From positions 142,276,858 through 142,340,857 of the forward strand of contig NC_067282.1 in the NCBI RefSeq assembly GCF_020740795.1: a stretch of 64,000 bases of DNA. The letters run 5' to 3'. This document shows positions 1 through 14,500 of this stretch, in pieces. The notes beneath the pieces were generated by a model. It searched no databases. It was given only the letters and a program-made list of their open reading frames with translations, and was not told where the DNA came from. The DNA is from Apus apus. Taxonomy: Eukaryota; Chordata; Aves; Apodiformes; Apodidae. Made by a program: the position numbers and the translations under genes. How positions within the stretch are numbered: the stretch's first letter is position 1; each line of letters begins with the position of its first letter.

Positions 1-466
1 GACATGAATAAGACCTCACTGAGCCTTCTCCTCTCCATGTTGAACAGCCCCAGCTCTCTCATTGTAAGTCAGATGTTCCAGTTCTGTACTCATCTTTATG
101 GCCTTTGGCAGGACTCACTCCAGTGTGTCCATGTCTCTCATTTGAGGAGCCCAGAACTGGACACAGTGCTACAGATGTCTCATGTGGGCTGAGCAGAGTG
201 GAAGGATCATCTCCCTCCATCTGACCTAACAAAGCCCAGGAGGCTTCTGGTCTTTGCCACAAGGGTACATGGCTGGCTCATTTTCAACTTGTTGTCCACC
301 AGGATCCCAAGTTTTTTTCCTGCAAAACTGCCTATACTGAGGCATGGGGCAGGTAAGACTAAGACACCCTAAGACTGTCTCCCATGGGATTCTTTAAAGC
401 AGGTCCCTGAACATGGCAAAGTCTGCTCTCCTCAAGTCCAGGGCTGTTATGTGCCTTGTTCCAAGT
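1..466 (-). repeat. CR1 LINE fragment, minus orientation, cut by window edge
   Basis: The plus strand shows the reverse complement of the CR1 second open reading frame region. Recognisable stretches are 'gagcccagaactggacacag' near 146, 'ttgccacaagggtacatggc' near 254, and 'ttgttgtccaccaggatccc' near 289. The match fades after about 466. The copy is diverged and 5'-truncated as is usual for CR1; the 3' end lies left of the window. Confidence 0.75.
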
Positions 467-1423
467 TAACTCAAATCTGTTCAACACACAAGGCAAAAAT
501 AATTTGTGAAGGTAATTTTAAACCAGCCAGTCATCTAAATACATTGATAACTCTGAAACCCAAAAGTTTTGGGTTGGAAGCAGAAGTCCCAAGGGAAAGT
601 GCTGGGATTTGAGCCAAGCCACACATGTGCCTTTTTAGAGCCCAACCTAAAAGGGCAATACAATTAACTACTTCAGAGTTTGCAAAATCACTCTTTCTTT
701 CTGTGCTCTCCACCTCCCCATTAGAAATTCACCTTCTACACAGTGAGTTTCAAGTCTGTGATCAAAATTCTTTGTGATTCTGAAAAGTGAGAATGGAGGG
801 ACAAAAGAGAAGAGACTGAATGCTAGATGAAATAGTGAGAGGTTTTGTAAGCTAAACGTCTTATACATGCCCCACTATATTTATGGGATACTGATTTTTT
901 CATTCAGATAATGCACCCACAGAATAACATCCAAGCTACCACATCAGCATTTCAAAGGATTTAGAAAACTTAGAGCAGAACGTAAATCCTGTTTGCTGCA
1001 GGATGTTAAGGCTTTGTCCATTTTATTTAATAACACACATGTCACCATTAGACACGCTCTTCTACTTTGAGTATTAATGCCAAAATTATGCAACGGGATT
1101 GTCAGCAGCCTATTGTCTGTGAGCTTATCCATCAAAAAAAGGACTGCTGTGATACAATACGCTAACAGGTAAACTGGCAAACAAACAAAATTGTTCACCT
1201 CTGCCAGGTTTCTTTGTTGCTCTGCCCTGGATCTCAGCAACAGAGGCTGTTGTAGTGCATGAAATGGAGATAGCACCATTTCAGAATGGCCCAACAAGGA
1301 CCTCTTTTAGCTGGTATCAAGAGTGACACTCACTCAGCCCATATCACACGTTTGTTCTTTTTTTTTAACCTGCTTTTAAGGATCTGGGCTGCTTGATTAA
1401 ATTCTTTCAGGTTTGGGGGTGGT

Positions 1424-1455
1424 TTTTTTCTGTTTTTGTTTGTTTGTTTGTTTTG
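1424..1455. repeat. T-rich / (TTTG)n simple repeat
   Basis: A T run followed by four to five copies of TTTG. A similar short (TTTG)n run sits at about 25200-25217. Confidence 0.85.
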
Positions 1456-4400
1456 CAATACTGACTGAAACACTGTTCACCACTGGTTTTGACATCTCAT
1501 TACAGAGAGGATGAGGCTTTCACCCAGCCTGAAAAGTGTCTGTGTTGGTGCTTGAAAATCCAGTAATCTGAACAGCAGCACTGATGAAGTAACAGGACAA
1601 ACATCATGAAGAGTAAATATGGAATGAGCACAAGCCATTACTGTACAAGTGTCAATAAGGACATATCAGCCCACAAATGCAGCTGCAAGCACACAACTGC
1701 TGAAATTCGGGCATGACCTGGATGCCAGCATGCTCTCCTTGACTGTTTCTCAGTCTTTTCAGTCACCATTTGATGGTGAGAATAACACAAATCTTTTTGC
1801 TTCCCAGGAGTACTGGAAGGCTCCATTATCTCGCTTTCTAAACCACCAAAAATTACAAGGGTGAAGAGGCTGATTCACAGGGTCATTCAGGCTCACACAC
1901 ACTTGTTACATAAATTTTGCTGGTCCTATTGGAAAAATCAGGCCCCTGGGCACTCTGATCCTCATTAGAAATAAGAAAAAAGGCTTTCTAGGGAAAGATG
2001 AAAAAAATTCTCATCTAGGAATCTCTGCATCTCTCCAGCTCTGCAGCAAAGTAAGCCTCAGTGGATTCAACTTCAAATGCTTATAACTTTGCATAATTAG
2101 GAAATGTCAGAGTAACATTTTTTATGCAGCTTTGCCTATGATCAAAAGCATGATTGTCACAAAGCCAGATGAGACACACAGCATGTCCCAGACTCTTGGT
2201 GAAATCGGGTCACCGAAGCATTCAGCTGCTGTAAGTGACCCTTGCAGAGAGGATGCCCTTTACGAACATCTAACTATTTTAGGCCACCTCAAATGAAAGA
2301 AGAGTTTAATTACCAACTTTATTCCTGCTATAGACTGTTACAGAAAGTTACAAAAACATGTAGAGCATGTATAATTTTCCACCAAACTCTACAGAAATTT
2401 TTAGGATGCTTCTACATTTGATCCCCATACCTAACCCTAGAAACTTGTACAGAGCTTCCTCATAAAATCTGCATGCACTTATGCCAGCAATGTGCTAGAG
2501 GTCTCTGTATAGGTAAGGTCTCACCCAACAAAAGCTCAAATGACAGGAAAGACATCCCAAGCATAATGCTATCTGAAAACAATGAAGCAAGAGGAAACAT
2601 CACAGAAGAGGAAACAAATTCTCTTTCTTTCTACCAGCTCTGCAAGAGAACGGTAACTGTCTGGTTTCTTCCATCCCTTCTGAATCAGCCTCCCCATACT
2701 TTTAATTTCTTTACCCCTGTCATTCACTTCATCTCTCAGACTCTTCCAGCTAGCTTCTGACAGTTTTGGGGGAGCACCCAGACGTTCACACTTCCCAGTG
2801 ACCCTCTGGAGACTCCTCTTTCAAGTTCTCTTGTGTTTTCTGGTGAGCTCTGTCTCCTCTTTTATCAGCTGCTTGCAAGTTCTGCCCCAGTCTTACAGCA
2901 CTGGAAAAAAAAGCAACCCGATAGCATGAATAAATGATAGCTAGTCCCTCCTCTCCCTTTCACCTCTTCTTCTCTGGCTGTAAGTGATCCACCTGTGGCA
3001 GAGACAACAAGCAAGCACATACCCAGGCTAGGCTGTGGTGCTGTCACACCAAGCCCCCAGGGCTGACTCCAGGCTAGGGTGCCATCCAAGCAGGTTGCTG
3101 AGTGAGCCAAGATGTTGCTCTCCTCTGCTGCCCTGGCATCCTGCTGGTATCTTGGGTGGAAAAGCCCTGATGGATTCAGCCTGAGGGACAACAAGGGCTC
3201 CCATCCAGCCCAGTATCTCCTGGGGGACACCTGCACCCAGCAGCTTCCCATGCCACCAGAGCTTGAGGCGTCACTGTATTTTCTCTGGAGGCCGCAGACA
3301 GCTTGTGCTTCTGTCGTAGCTCCAGAGAAATCAGCTGCAGCTTCCTGGTCCTTGCCTGCTTGGTGCTAAAGGCTCTTCCCATGAAAACCTATTAGACGTC
3401 ATGACTCAGCCCTCACCCCACGGTAAAGCTAAAAACAAACAACAAGCAATGACAAGACAATGAAAAGAGTAATTGTCATATGAGAAAAATTTATAAGCTA
3501 TTCTTCCCACCCAGGACTTCCCCATGTCAGACATGTAGAAAGCACCAACTAAACCATTCCAGCAGACTCCCAGTGGCCAGCAAGGACTGGGTGTGACAGA
3601 CACCAAAAGGTCCTGCTATAAGGGCCAGGGGGAACCCTTAGGGCTAATGTCCTTATGGTGCAGGGCTGTGTTTCTTAGAGCAAAGGAATGCTTTCCCCTG
3701 CCCCCATCTGACAAGACATAGTACTGAACTTGAATAGATTGGTGGGAGCAGCATTTGGGGACACGCCGGTACTTGTGAACCTGAGATGGAAGACTGAATC
3801 CCTTGTGAAATCCCAACTGCTTCAACACCACGAGCAAGTTAGGAGCCACAGTGGAGCACACTCACTCAGCAACCCCATGTGCAGGCTTTAATCAGGACCC
3901 ATGAGACACCAAAATGCAATTACAGTCCAAGAGGTGATCCAAGAGGACAGCATCTCAGTGTCCTGTACTATCTCAGTTTTAAGTTGCTTGCTCCAGTTTG
4001 CTCAGTTTTTAAATCAAAAGGATGTTTTCTAACCAATGGTGCTAAAAAACACAAGCTGAAAAAACAAGCCAGGTTATTTTTTGCTCTTTAAAAAAAAACA
4101 CCACCCATTAAGGATCTTGCCCAATGGTCAAAACTGCCCAGCTGCTCATTTGTGTGCACAGCTGTATGCAATTTGTATGATCCTACAGCTATAGGAGCAG
4201 AAAGAACAGAGCAAAAGGAACAGAGCAAAACAAAATTGCCACAAGTAGCAACATTGAAAAAGATTTCCTTTATCACTTATCTTCCCAGTAATTAAGGTGG
4301 CTTTCTCCCAGGTTTCTGAGTGACTAAACCACCCTGGAAGAATCGACCCAAGTGTATTTTCAACCCATGTTTTTGTTTACTCAGAGAGAGCCAATTTTTA

Positions 4401-7400
4401 ATGTACTTCTTACAAGCATTCTCAATAGGCTGGGATTATCAAAGAGTTAGCCTTAGCCAAATCAGGAGGAAAAAAAAGCAATGCCCATCTAATGAAGTGT
4501 TGCTAAACAACATCAAATACATGTGAGGAGATTTTGATCTGCTCCTGGAAGTTCCACAAGCTTGCACACAAAGTGAAATAAATATGGTAGATTATTTATT
4601 GCTATTTCTTCACTCAACTCTAAGAGCTTCTGCCAGAAATACAGTTCCCCTGCATGGAACTGTAACCACAGAGGCCCGCCTAGGGCTACTCAGCACGCAG
4701 ATGTAGTCCAAACTTACTGAATGCTGCTGGTTTCAATTAGGGACTAGAGCTGGTGCTTTAATTCCATCTTACAAAGAAAGGTCTCTCTGAAAAAAGCACA
4801 GCATATGCACAGTACCTCCCTGCGCAGGAAATAAAAGCCTGACATAGGAACTCAGTAATTAGCAGATCAGACCATTGGCTCATCCCATCAAATAATCTGC
4901 CTTTGACCAGTGGCCAATAACTAGTGTTTAAAAGGCAGAAGAAAGCAACCTTCAAAAGTACCTTCATCTGCATTACTTTACAGAGAAGAAAGAAAAAAAA
5001 AAGTCTTCATGACCTATGCAACAGTCAACTTATGCCCTGCAGCAAAAATTCTGATTACTTTTCTCTTACCATGTGTAGTTGCAAGCGTTACGATTAGTCA
5101 TAAAATTATCCAACCCTTAAAAAAAAACAACAATAAATCCAGTCACATCACTTGCATCATTGGCTCCTGCAGCATTGAATTAACCATGCTGAAATTACCC
5201 AGCACATACACGATAGCCTGATTTTACAAACAATGCTTTTTAATTTAATGGCATAACTCTCTTATGCTATAGGGTTGAAGGAAACCAAGAGGCTGATTTC
5301 ATTTCTAGAGCCACTTTGAATTCTGCTGTAGACCAGCTTTAACCCTTCTCTCTTTGTGTGTGTGTGGGGAAATAAAGTAGATATAGGTATCTTACACAAG
5401 TAAATCCTGTCACAAGTAAATCTCTTCTGCCCCAACAACCTTTGCTGTTGCTTCCCCTTGGTCTTTCTCAGACCTTATGACAGCCCTGAGCACGAAGCCC
5501 GCAGATCTAACTGCTCTGCTCCAGATGGAGACGTATCTGGGTTCAAGAGAATGTCAGAACTCAGCCATGCCTCCTTATGTTCTCTTCCATTTTTAAAACA
5601 AAGCTGCTCTGGACCACACTGGCTTCAGCCCAGAGGGAGTCCTTCCACTGGCTTCTGTGGGCTTAGATCCAGCCCTTGGCCCTCACTTTCACATTTTGAT
5701 TAGCTGCAGCAAGCAAGGCAGACAGCTTTGTTGCTTAGCCAATTTTTACCCTTCTGCCTAGTCAGTAACTCCTGGGTTGCTTACCCTTCTCAGCAGCCCC
5801 CTGCATGACAATTTTTGAAAGAGGTATGCCTGGATTTTTCAGTTCCTGGTAACTGGCATCTGTGGCCTGTCTAGACAACTCCAGTAACTCAGAGGGATCC
5901 AGTTATGCAGATGAAGGATGTATTGGTTTGACTGTACCAAATCTCCTACTAACCTGACTTTAATTAGCTCTTTACAGACTGATTTTCATCTCAGAAATGC
6001 TGTGATGAATCTGAAGCAACCCCACTGAGGAGCTGAGTTTTGAGAATGGCACTTGGCCTCCACAATGAAGTTCAGACATTCTGTGCATTCCTGCAAGGAC
6101 TGATCAGTAAACAGCCATGAGAGCAGCTCCTGGCAAGACCAAACTTCCAGGGGTCAGCTTTCCAACCCAGGTGCATCAAAACCAGCAAATGAGTCCATAT
6201 CAAGTGAGACACTTCCCACAGTCAGGACCTTGCCACAGCATCCCGTGCTCCCCTCCTGCAGGAACTCTCCTCCTGGGGATGAGAGTAGCTTGCCTAAAGC
6301 CAACCCCTGGGGAAACCCAAGCATTTCAGCCCAGCTTGAAAACAGTGCAGAGGGCAGGAGGGGGAAGGGTGTCCCACTGTAGAGTAGCTGAAGCTGGGTG
6401 CAGCCACAGGGTGTTACTCCTCCTAGGTTCAGTTCAGCACTAGAACATACATGAGGATCTCAGCAGAGGTTCACCTGCTCAGATCAGAGCTGTTCTTGGC
6501 CCACAGCCTTACACCTGCACTTTCTTGTCCTTGCAGCACATGACACTGCCAACTGCTGTTGCAATGCACACATCTTCCTGCTGTTCCAGTGCTGTTTTCA
6601 TACAGATATCCAAAGAGCATGGGCTGCTTGGCTGTTACCAGGTCCTTGAGCACCACAAATAACCCAGCTGAGGCACAAGCCTACTGAAGGTCTGGAAAAT
6701 ACATGCTTCTTTGAAAGAAATGATGGCATTTGGCCACTCATATAGGAAATACACTTGTACAAACATGCTTGCAGACAGTTCCTCACCATCTCCCCATCCC
6801 AAAAGGGGTGCCTTGGGTTAGTTAATCCACCTCAGGGATGGCACTGACCTGCTGTCTCTGACTATGCCCCCCTAGCTGCCTCAGTCCTAGTCTTTTCCAT
6901 TACTCACTAACCCTGGCTGTTTCGCAGCTATTTCCTTGGATGCTTATCTGTATCCCTTATCCTAGCTCATGCTCTAGCTATGTTCAATTGACCCCTGGCC
7001 TCCATGTGTCTAGCTCCCTTTGCAACTCTTCCAGGAGGCACAGTCCAAGCATGGCAGCCTTCTCCTCGGTGCCTTCCCTGTCAACACTGCAAGAAAATTC
7101 GCTTGTTTGAGACCTGTATCTTCTATAGCTTTTTCCCCCAAACAGTGCAACTCCAACAGTGTCAGACTGAAGCATCTGAATACAGGTCTCATTCAAAGTA
7201 ACCAGCATTGAAATGCTCCTACTAGGCCTGCATGGCGGACAAGCAAGATTTCTGCAGGTTTTATGGTCTGTGCAAGCAGCAGCCAAACATACCCTGGGGG
7301 AAGAAAAGAGTTCCATTTTGCTTTACTGGCCACCTCCCCATTGCACAAGGCACTGAAGAATCAGCTGCAGTAAGCTGCATCTTGCTCTGCTTGAGGTCAA

Positions 7401-8600
7401 TAGGATTTCTGCGACTGATATTCAGAGGAAAATCATCCAGCTTATACCTTTTTGCTGAAGGATACACATTGGTACCTGGACAGGGATAAGTATTACAGTT
7501 TATGCTGGCACTGAGTCCTGCTATAACCCCTCCTCATACCACAATTTAGCATTTATCTATACTGACTCCTTGATTACCAAGTTTCTTACTTCACCATTGC
7601 CAGATCCCAAAGCAAAGTGCTCAGGATTGTTACCTGATTCCTTCCAGACCTTTGCCCAGTGTTCTGGCACTCATAATTATTTGTACAGGCCAGGTATGTG
7701 GTGAGGTACCACACAGCTACTGTTGCTTACTAGCACCAGTGGCCTGTGGCCACATGAGGAGGTTGCTAGGAGCTGGCCTCAAAGCGAAGAAGCCAAGAAG
7801 ACCTAGTAGAACCAGCACCAATGTTTGGACTGAGTAGATGAATAAAACCAACCATGTGCTTATGGCCAGGAGGTAGCGTCCTAAATTGTAGCACCTGATT
7901 GTTATAATGACAGGAGTAGCTCAACTCCATGTGTAGCTGGCTCAGGAGACAGCTCTGTCCTAGACAAGTGGGTGGAAACAGCAGAAGAACTGAACTGGAG
8001 ACTGGGTAAGAGCAAGTGACAGTGGTCTTAAGAACAAGGACTGTCATTCATCTGCACTTCTCTCTTGGTCATTAGGAGACCTAGATAGGTCCCCAAAGGC
8101 CAGCAGCAAACCACCCTGAGTCGGGGCATACCTGGGGTCTGAATTCATCCCCTTACTTTTCCTGTTTCCACTCATCCACAGCTAGCATCATCCACTTCCC
8201 TTGCCCATGATCTCTCAGCCTTCTCTGCGGCAGCTCCAGCACCACAATGAAAGGCAGAGGGGTTTCAACATCATGCATTTTGACAGTTTGACAAGAACCC
8301 CTGCTTCTTTTTATCCTCAATTCCTAAAACTAAATTTCTCAGGCAAGCAAGAGAGGGTCCATGAGGTAGAGCTGGGAGAAGGCAGAAAGGCTCCCTGTGA
8401 CACCCTGCTCTTGGAAGTCTGTACAGCCTTCCCCAAGCAGAGACGCAGCACACAATAACTGACACCAAGACCCTTTACAGACCATCCCATCAAAGACTTC
8501 CTGAAGGAGAGGTACCAGCTCAGGCACTGATGGGTTCTGCCAGGATGGGAAATACAGCAAATGCCACAGAGCATAGGGGCTGTCAAAGAGACCATCTGTA

Positions 8601-9150
8601 TGAATCCCATAATTGTTTGGGTTGGAAAAGACCTTCAAGATCATCGAGTCCCACCATAATCTAACTGCTGAATCCAGTGCTATACCATATTCCTAAGCAC
8701 CACATATACACGTCTTTTAAACACTTCCAAGGATGGTGATCCAATCTCCTCCCTGGACAGCCTATTCCAGTGTTTAATAACCCTGTAAGTGAAGAAGTTT
8801 CTTCTAATATCTAAGCTAAACCTCCAGTGGTGCAACTTGAAGCCATTTCCTCTTGTCCTGTTCCTTGTCACTAGGGAGAAGAGAACAACCCTCACCTCAC
8901 TACAACCTCCTTTCAGGTATTTGTAGAGAGTGATAAGGTCTCCCCTCAACCTCCTTTTCTCCAGGATAAACAACCCCAGTTTCCTCAGATGCTCCTCATA
9001 AAACTTGTTCTCCAGACCCTTCAGCAGCTTTGTTGTGCTTCTCTAGACTTGCCCCAGAACCTCAATGTCTTTCTTGTAGTGAAGGGCCCAAAACTGAACA
9101 TCATATTCAAGATGTGGCCTCACCAGTGCCTAGTACAGAGGGAAAGGAGT
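8601..9150 (-). repeat. CR1 LINE 3' end, minus orientation
   Basis: The left edge shows the reverse complement of a CR1 tail ('tttgggttggaaaagacctt' near 8617). Read on the minus strand, 8680-8973 still gives an open stretch of 97 codons typical of the CR1 reverse transcriptase C-terminus, with '[14 protein letters not shown]' and '[10 protein letters not shown]'. The 5' part of the element is missing, as in nearly all CR1 copies. It is a transposon relic, not a host gene. Confidence 0.92.
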
Positions 9151-11503
9151 ACCAGAGTTCCCTTCAGATACAGACAAGGCAGACCTGGGAGGCAGAACAC
9201 AATTCAGTTGTGGAGTTTTATATAGAAAAACGGGAAGAATCTGTTATAGAGTAGAAATTTCAAGAGCCCTGCAGACTGTCTTGGTGCTATTTGTGTGCTG
9301 CTGTGTCCTTGTAACCCCTAAGAAGGTTCTGCAGTGACTGAACAACTAGTAATAGTTATCTGTTATCTTGACTAATGGGAGCACAGCCAAGACTCTCAGA
9401 AATTAAGAATGATTTATCAGAATTGTAGATTATTTTTAGCAACAGTATTCTTTTCATCTTAGTGATCTACAAGTGACAACCCTTTGCCCTAAGATTCCTG
9501 TCTGCTGAGGTGTAATAGTTTCTTTGTGCTTTCTTTAGGAAAGAGCCCAACACTTTCAGGTATTTCCATACCTGCCAGAATTTGAAAATTACAGAAACAT
9601 CTGGGGAGAGAAACAGGAGGATCCTGCAGCTTTGATTAAGCAAAATGAGATTAAGAAAGCCTCTGTAAAACAACTGAGGAACAGGATGCTAAAAAGGAAC
9701 ACATGTACACTCCCTGATTGACTACAGGCTCTAAAAATACAGGTGTCTCCCAGTGCAGTCCTGAGGCTGCAGAAGCACATATGTAGTGTCAGAATTTGAA
9801 ATGTAAAAGCATGGTTGCAACCTTAAACCGGAAACTTTCAAGTGCCCTCACCATGTTATATCTTATTTATTCCAGGATCTGACCTACCACATTCATGAAC
9901 ATTGCTCTCCACTGTCAAGGAACCCAGAAGCAAAAAACACTGCAATACATGGCAAGCTGTGTATTCCCAGGAGCTTGGCAGGAGACAGCAAGGCTTTCAA
10001 GGTCATGACAACATGCAGGGGAAGACTATGAAAGAGTGCTGAGTGGGTGAGGTCAGCAACATGCAGGTACTCGCATGCTGGCGTGGACAGGTATGTATGA
10101 AGAGGCGTGAATACACAGGGAGCAGCGCATCCACACGCAGAGGGCAGAGAGGGGCGTGCAGCTGTGAGAGGAGGTGGGTGGACAGCCTCGGAGATGAAGG
10201 GATGGAGCCTTCTGGCAGGAGGAGAGATGTTTCGCAGGGAGAAGAAGAGAGATGCAGGGCTTTGGGTGTGCCTCCCTGCTGGTGTGGGTGGGGAAGCCAG
10301 GAGATGAGGAAAGCTGGTGCAGCACCATACAGGAGTGAACAAGTGCTGCAAGCACTGATGCATACGCTGGGGTTATCCAGGTGCTGCTGACTTGCCCTGG
10401 GGCAGAGAGCAGGTACAGAAATTACAGCACACATCTGTGATGTTCCTACATATGTACTATGATTCCATAGGAAACTTTTGCATGGCAGCCAACAGCACTT
10501 ATTAGACAAATATTATTTACTGAAGTCCCCTGCCTCTGGCACTTTCATTGCATGAGTATCCTACCCAGAGAGAATCCTGTGTCAACAAGGGGCCAACACT
10601 GGAGAAAAAGCTCATTAACAACACCTGAAACCACTTGCTCTTATGGTTGATGGCAAGTGCAGAACACAGCCTGTATGACTCAGCCTTGACAGCACTGAAG
10701 TCTGTGATCTCAGGAAACCCAAGCTTAACATTAACCCTCAGGTAGGGCAGAGTGTAATGAAGTGTCCCACACCTGGCTCTACACAAAGGCAACCACTGCA
10801 GCCTGAAAGGCTTTTATTCAGAATAGTAAAGCTGAGGTGGAAGATGTGCCTCTAGTCTATAAAACAATGCACCAAGCACTGTCAGCAGGTTAAGAGCAAA
10901 TGCAGAACGCTTAGCTGCTAACACTCTCACCTCACCTCCATTCCACAATGTGGCCTCCTCAGGCTCAGAGGGAGGAGGGAAAAGCTGTAACTAGATGCTT
11001 GTTGCAGATCAGCTTCATGCAGGCCACCTTGGGTCAACAAAGTGGATGCCAAATTGGCCTAGCACTAGCCCACCTGTCTGCCTTGCAACAGAGCTCAGCA
11101 TCAAATTCCCTGGCCACTTGAAACACAAAAGGAAGTGCAAGTGCTGCATTCTCTCTGGTGGGAAATAATTGTTCTTGATCCAGAACAAACAGGTTTGGTC
11201 AGATGTGCTCAGCAAACATGAGGAGCACAGGTGCCTTTGGAGCACAGGACACTTAAAAGGCACTATCATGAGACTATCTTAGTACATGATGCAAAATTAG
11301 GTTACACCTTTGTTTCTTGGGAGATTCAATTGCTAGTTTCTGGCCTCTGGGCTGATTGGTAGTACTTGGAGCACAAAGAGACCCTCCATATATGGAAAAT
11401 GCTGCACACGGAAATGCCTTTAGAGCCTGAGAAACACATACTGGCAAAGAGTGAAGTTACAGACATTTATTTACAAAGCTACAGATCCAGACAGTACTAT
11501 CAC

Positions 11504-11573
<70 letters not shown>
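11504..11573. repeat. (AAT)n microsatellite, about 23 copies
   Basis: An uninterrupted run of TAA/AAT trinucleotides of about 70 bp. In one plus-strand frame it reads as poly-Asn, which is an artefact of the repeat. Pure runs of this length are usually length-polymorphic. Confidence 0.98.
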
Positions 11574-14500
11574 CAGGATTCTTTACAAAGGAATGCAACA
11601 AAATTACAAAGGGATTTGTACTGTTTCATTTAAATCATATAGTGAAATGATAAATCCAAAGCACTCAAAACAGACATAGCTGGTAAAATCAAAGAGTGTC
11701 AAGGAAGAATCATAGCCTACGTGTCTGCAACTGTACCAATGCATCTGCTATGTTAATGAGAAAAAGCACCAATGCCACATGCTCCTGTCTCTCCCAGGAA
11801 GCAGAGCAGCTCTGCTGGAACTGCTCAGGTAGCCAGGGCTGGACAAGGCCTGTTCTAAGCATTTGCTACCAGCCAAAGAGGTGGCTCAAAACCTTTCCTC
11901 CCTTCTATTGCTACTTTTTTTCTCTCATTCTCTATTTTTTATTTTACTTAAACATGCCTGCTCTAGGAGACTACTATGAAGTTGGCCCAGTTCGAGGACC
12001 AGCCTAGTATCATTGACCTGAGCTGTCCTCCCTCCAGGGGTCTCTATTCTCAGCTAAGTAATGTATGAAAACCCAATCTCCTGAAAAAAGCTCTCCAGTA
12101 ACTAAAGCCTTAAGCTGCCTTTGCACCATATTACTCAGCAATAGATAAATACACTCAGATCTAATACCGGATATGGGGGTCCTGCTCAGCCTAATGAACC
12201 ACTCTGGGGAAATAGTGGCAGGTCACCTCACCTGAACCACTCCAGGTTCAGGGTTTGAGACAAGAATTATAAAAAGTCTTAAGACCTACAGAGCCCAAAA
12301 AAAGGCACCTCTGTGGATTTTAGTAGCTTGACTTTGAGAAGAGATCTCAGCAGACCTTGCAAATGCCCAGCTCTGCAAAAGGCAGACAGCAGAATATTTC
12401 AATGCTGGATTTTAAGCACTCTGCTTGCAGAAGTCAATTTAGAGTACAGGGACATGTCCAAGTCCTAATCCAGCAGTCATTCCTGGCAATGCATTCTGAC
12501 CTGGCTTCAGGGGAGCACCAGCCCCTTCACAATGCCTTCTCTAGTGCGGTGGAGGAGCCTCCATGCTGCACAGCACCTAAAACACTTATGGTCCAGTAGC
12601 ATCTTTCCAGCAGCTCTGCAGGCCTTTAGGCACAGATGCTGACAGCCTGCCTTGCAGGGACAGAGGAGCCCAGTGCTGCAGCTGGAAAACAGACTCTTCC
12701 TGGATAGCCTCAGACTGAAAAGGCAGGCCATTTCAAGTCTGGTTAGAAATTAGTATTTTTTGCCAGTAGTCAATGCCAGAACAGAGTTCAGTCAGGGGCA
12801 AGAACATGGAAGAACAATTCCTGCCCCCACCCTCTCCCCTTCTCAGTAAATTATAATTATTAAGAGCAAGAACGTCCCTCTCATTGTTACCAGCAAGTGC
12901 AGGAAAAAGCCACTTTTCCACCCTAGAACAGCATTCAGCTGGGAAAAGACGTGTCTGTCCTCTCAAGCTGCTGAGCTGGTGACACAACAGGCTTAAGTCC
13001 CCAGCCTCGGAAGTGCCAGTGCCCTGCAGGGTCACTCCAGCCCCAGCCCTCGTGTGTTCCCAGTGCCACCACAGAGAGCCAGGAGCTTCCAGGAGTGCTG
13101 GGTACCAGCACCAGGAAGAAACCTTGTACTAGAGGACTTGCCAGATTTGTGTGAAGGGGAAAGAGCAGTCACCTTCTCCCTCAGCCTACCAGTAAGACTG
13201 CAGCTGGTCGTGCTTTCTTCACCTTGCTGGGTTTTAGGCAAATAAATCCTTCCCAGCAAAAAAGAGTAGCCCTGAGCTGGTGTGACACAGAGTGCAATTC
13301 CTGTTGTAGCTGGAGGAGGCATATTTTCCTATATATTTTATTTTTTGCCTTTCTTTACCCATGCTAAAAATACCTGGATGTCCTTCACACAGGCACTCCT
13401 CATTCTGCCTCCAGCAGGGAAAAGGAAAGGGAAACTGGGGACTCACTTCAAAATTTTATTTCCTTTAGTTCACTGGAATGAAACCACAAAGTGGTGGTTG
13501 CAGGAGTGAGGCACCTGTGCCTGGAGCTGAGATGGAAGCAAGGACAGACCCTGTCAGTATCCCATCCCCTCCAGCTCCTGGAGCTCCCTCCTTCCCATAC
13601 ACCTAATGTAATGGAGCCCTGGCAAAGGCCTGGCACGCGTCTGTACACACCTCCAGACACAAACAGAGAGGCCCCTTTCCAAGTCAGCTAGTCAAATTAA
13701 GACAGAGCTAGTGCAGCCCACCTGTGTTTCTCTGCTATACGCAGGAAAATGAGATTTTCAGCTCTCTTTCAGCCACAACAGTTGTCAGGCAGACTATAAA
13801 CATGCCTTTCTGTTGTTTTTCTTCCTGCAGTTGGCCCAGCTTTCCCCATGAGCAGTGCCTGCCAACCCCTACTGAAAAAACAGAAATCTCAATGTAAACC
13901 TTGTTTACATTTACTCTGACCTTCATTAGGCTGTCAAAAGGTGCTCATTTTGCATACCCATAGTGTACCTCAGGCTGCCTCCTCCTGAGCTGTCAGGACC
14001 AATAATGTGCAAAACCCACGGCAGTCCTCCCTGCAGAGATCAGGGTTTGCCATTGTGCTGCCATTGCATATACTGCACATAGGTCTTTCCAAAGGCCACA
14101 GATGAAAGGAATAGGGCTTAGGGATCAAGGCCCCCACCTCAGCTGCAGCCTTTCACCTGTTTCTTCCCCAGGCTGTGCAATTCAAGCAAGTGCAATGAAT
14201 GGGAAAGGTCAGAGGTGAGACCTGAATTCTGTGGGGCCATACAAGCTCCTGCATTACACACACTAACAAAGTTGGTTCTCAGAAGACAGGGTAGTGGCAT
14301 GCCTGGGGCAGCCAAACCAGCAGGACTGTACCAGCAGGGCAAGCTAGGTCTGGCAGAATAGTTGGTAATGAAACAGCATGCTTTCCCTTTGCACTTAAGT
14401 AATTTGGAGCCAAATTAATGTATTTCCATTCATGGACATTGAGTATTTCAAAAGAATAAATAATAAATATCACCAACATCTTTACCATACAGGCTAACTG

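Noticed and set aside
8680-8973. 97-codon minus-strand open frame as a host gene
   Set aside because: Its residues are the C-terminus of the CR1 LINE protein, so it belongs to the repeat.
9893-10509. Overlapping 156- and 168-codon minus-strand frames, with plus-strand frames also open
   Set aside because: Openness in several frames on both strands shows a local lack of stop codons rather than coding selection. The sequences are His/Pro/Ser/Cys-rich and match nothing known to me.
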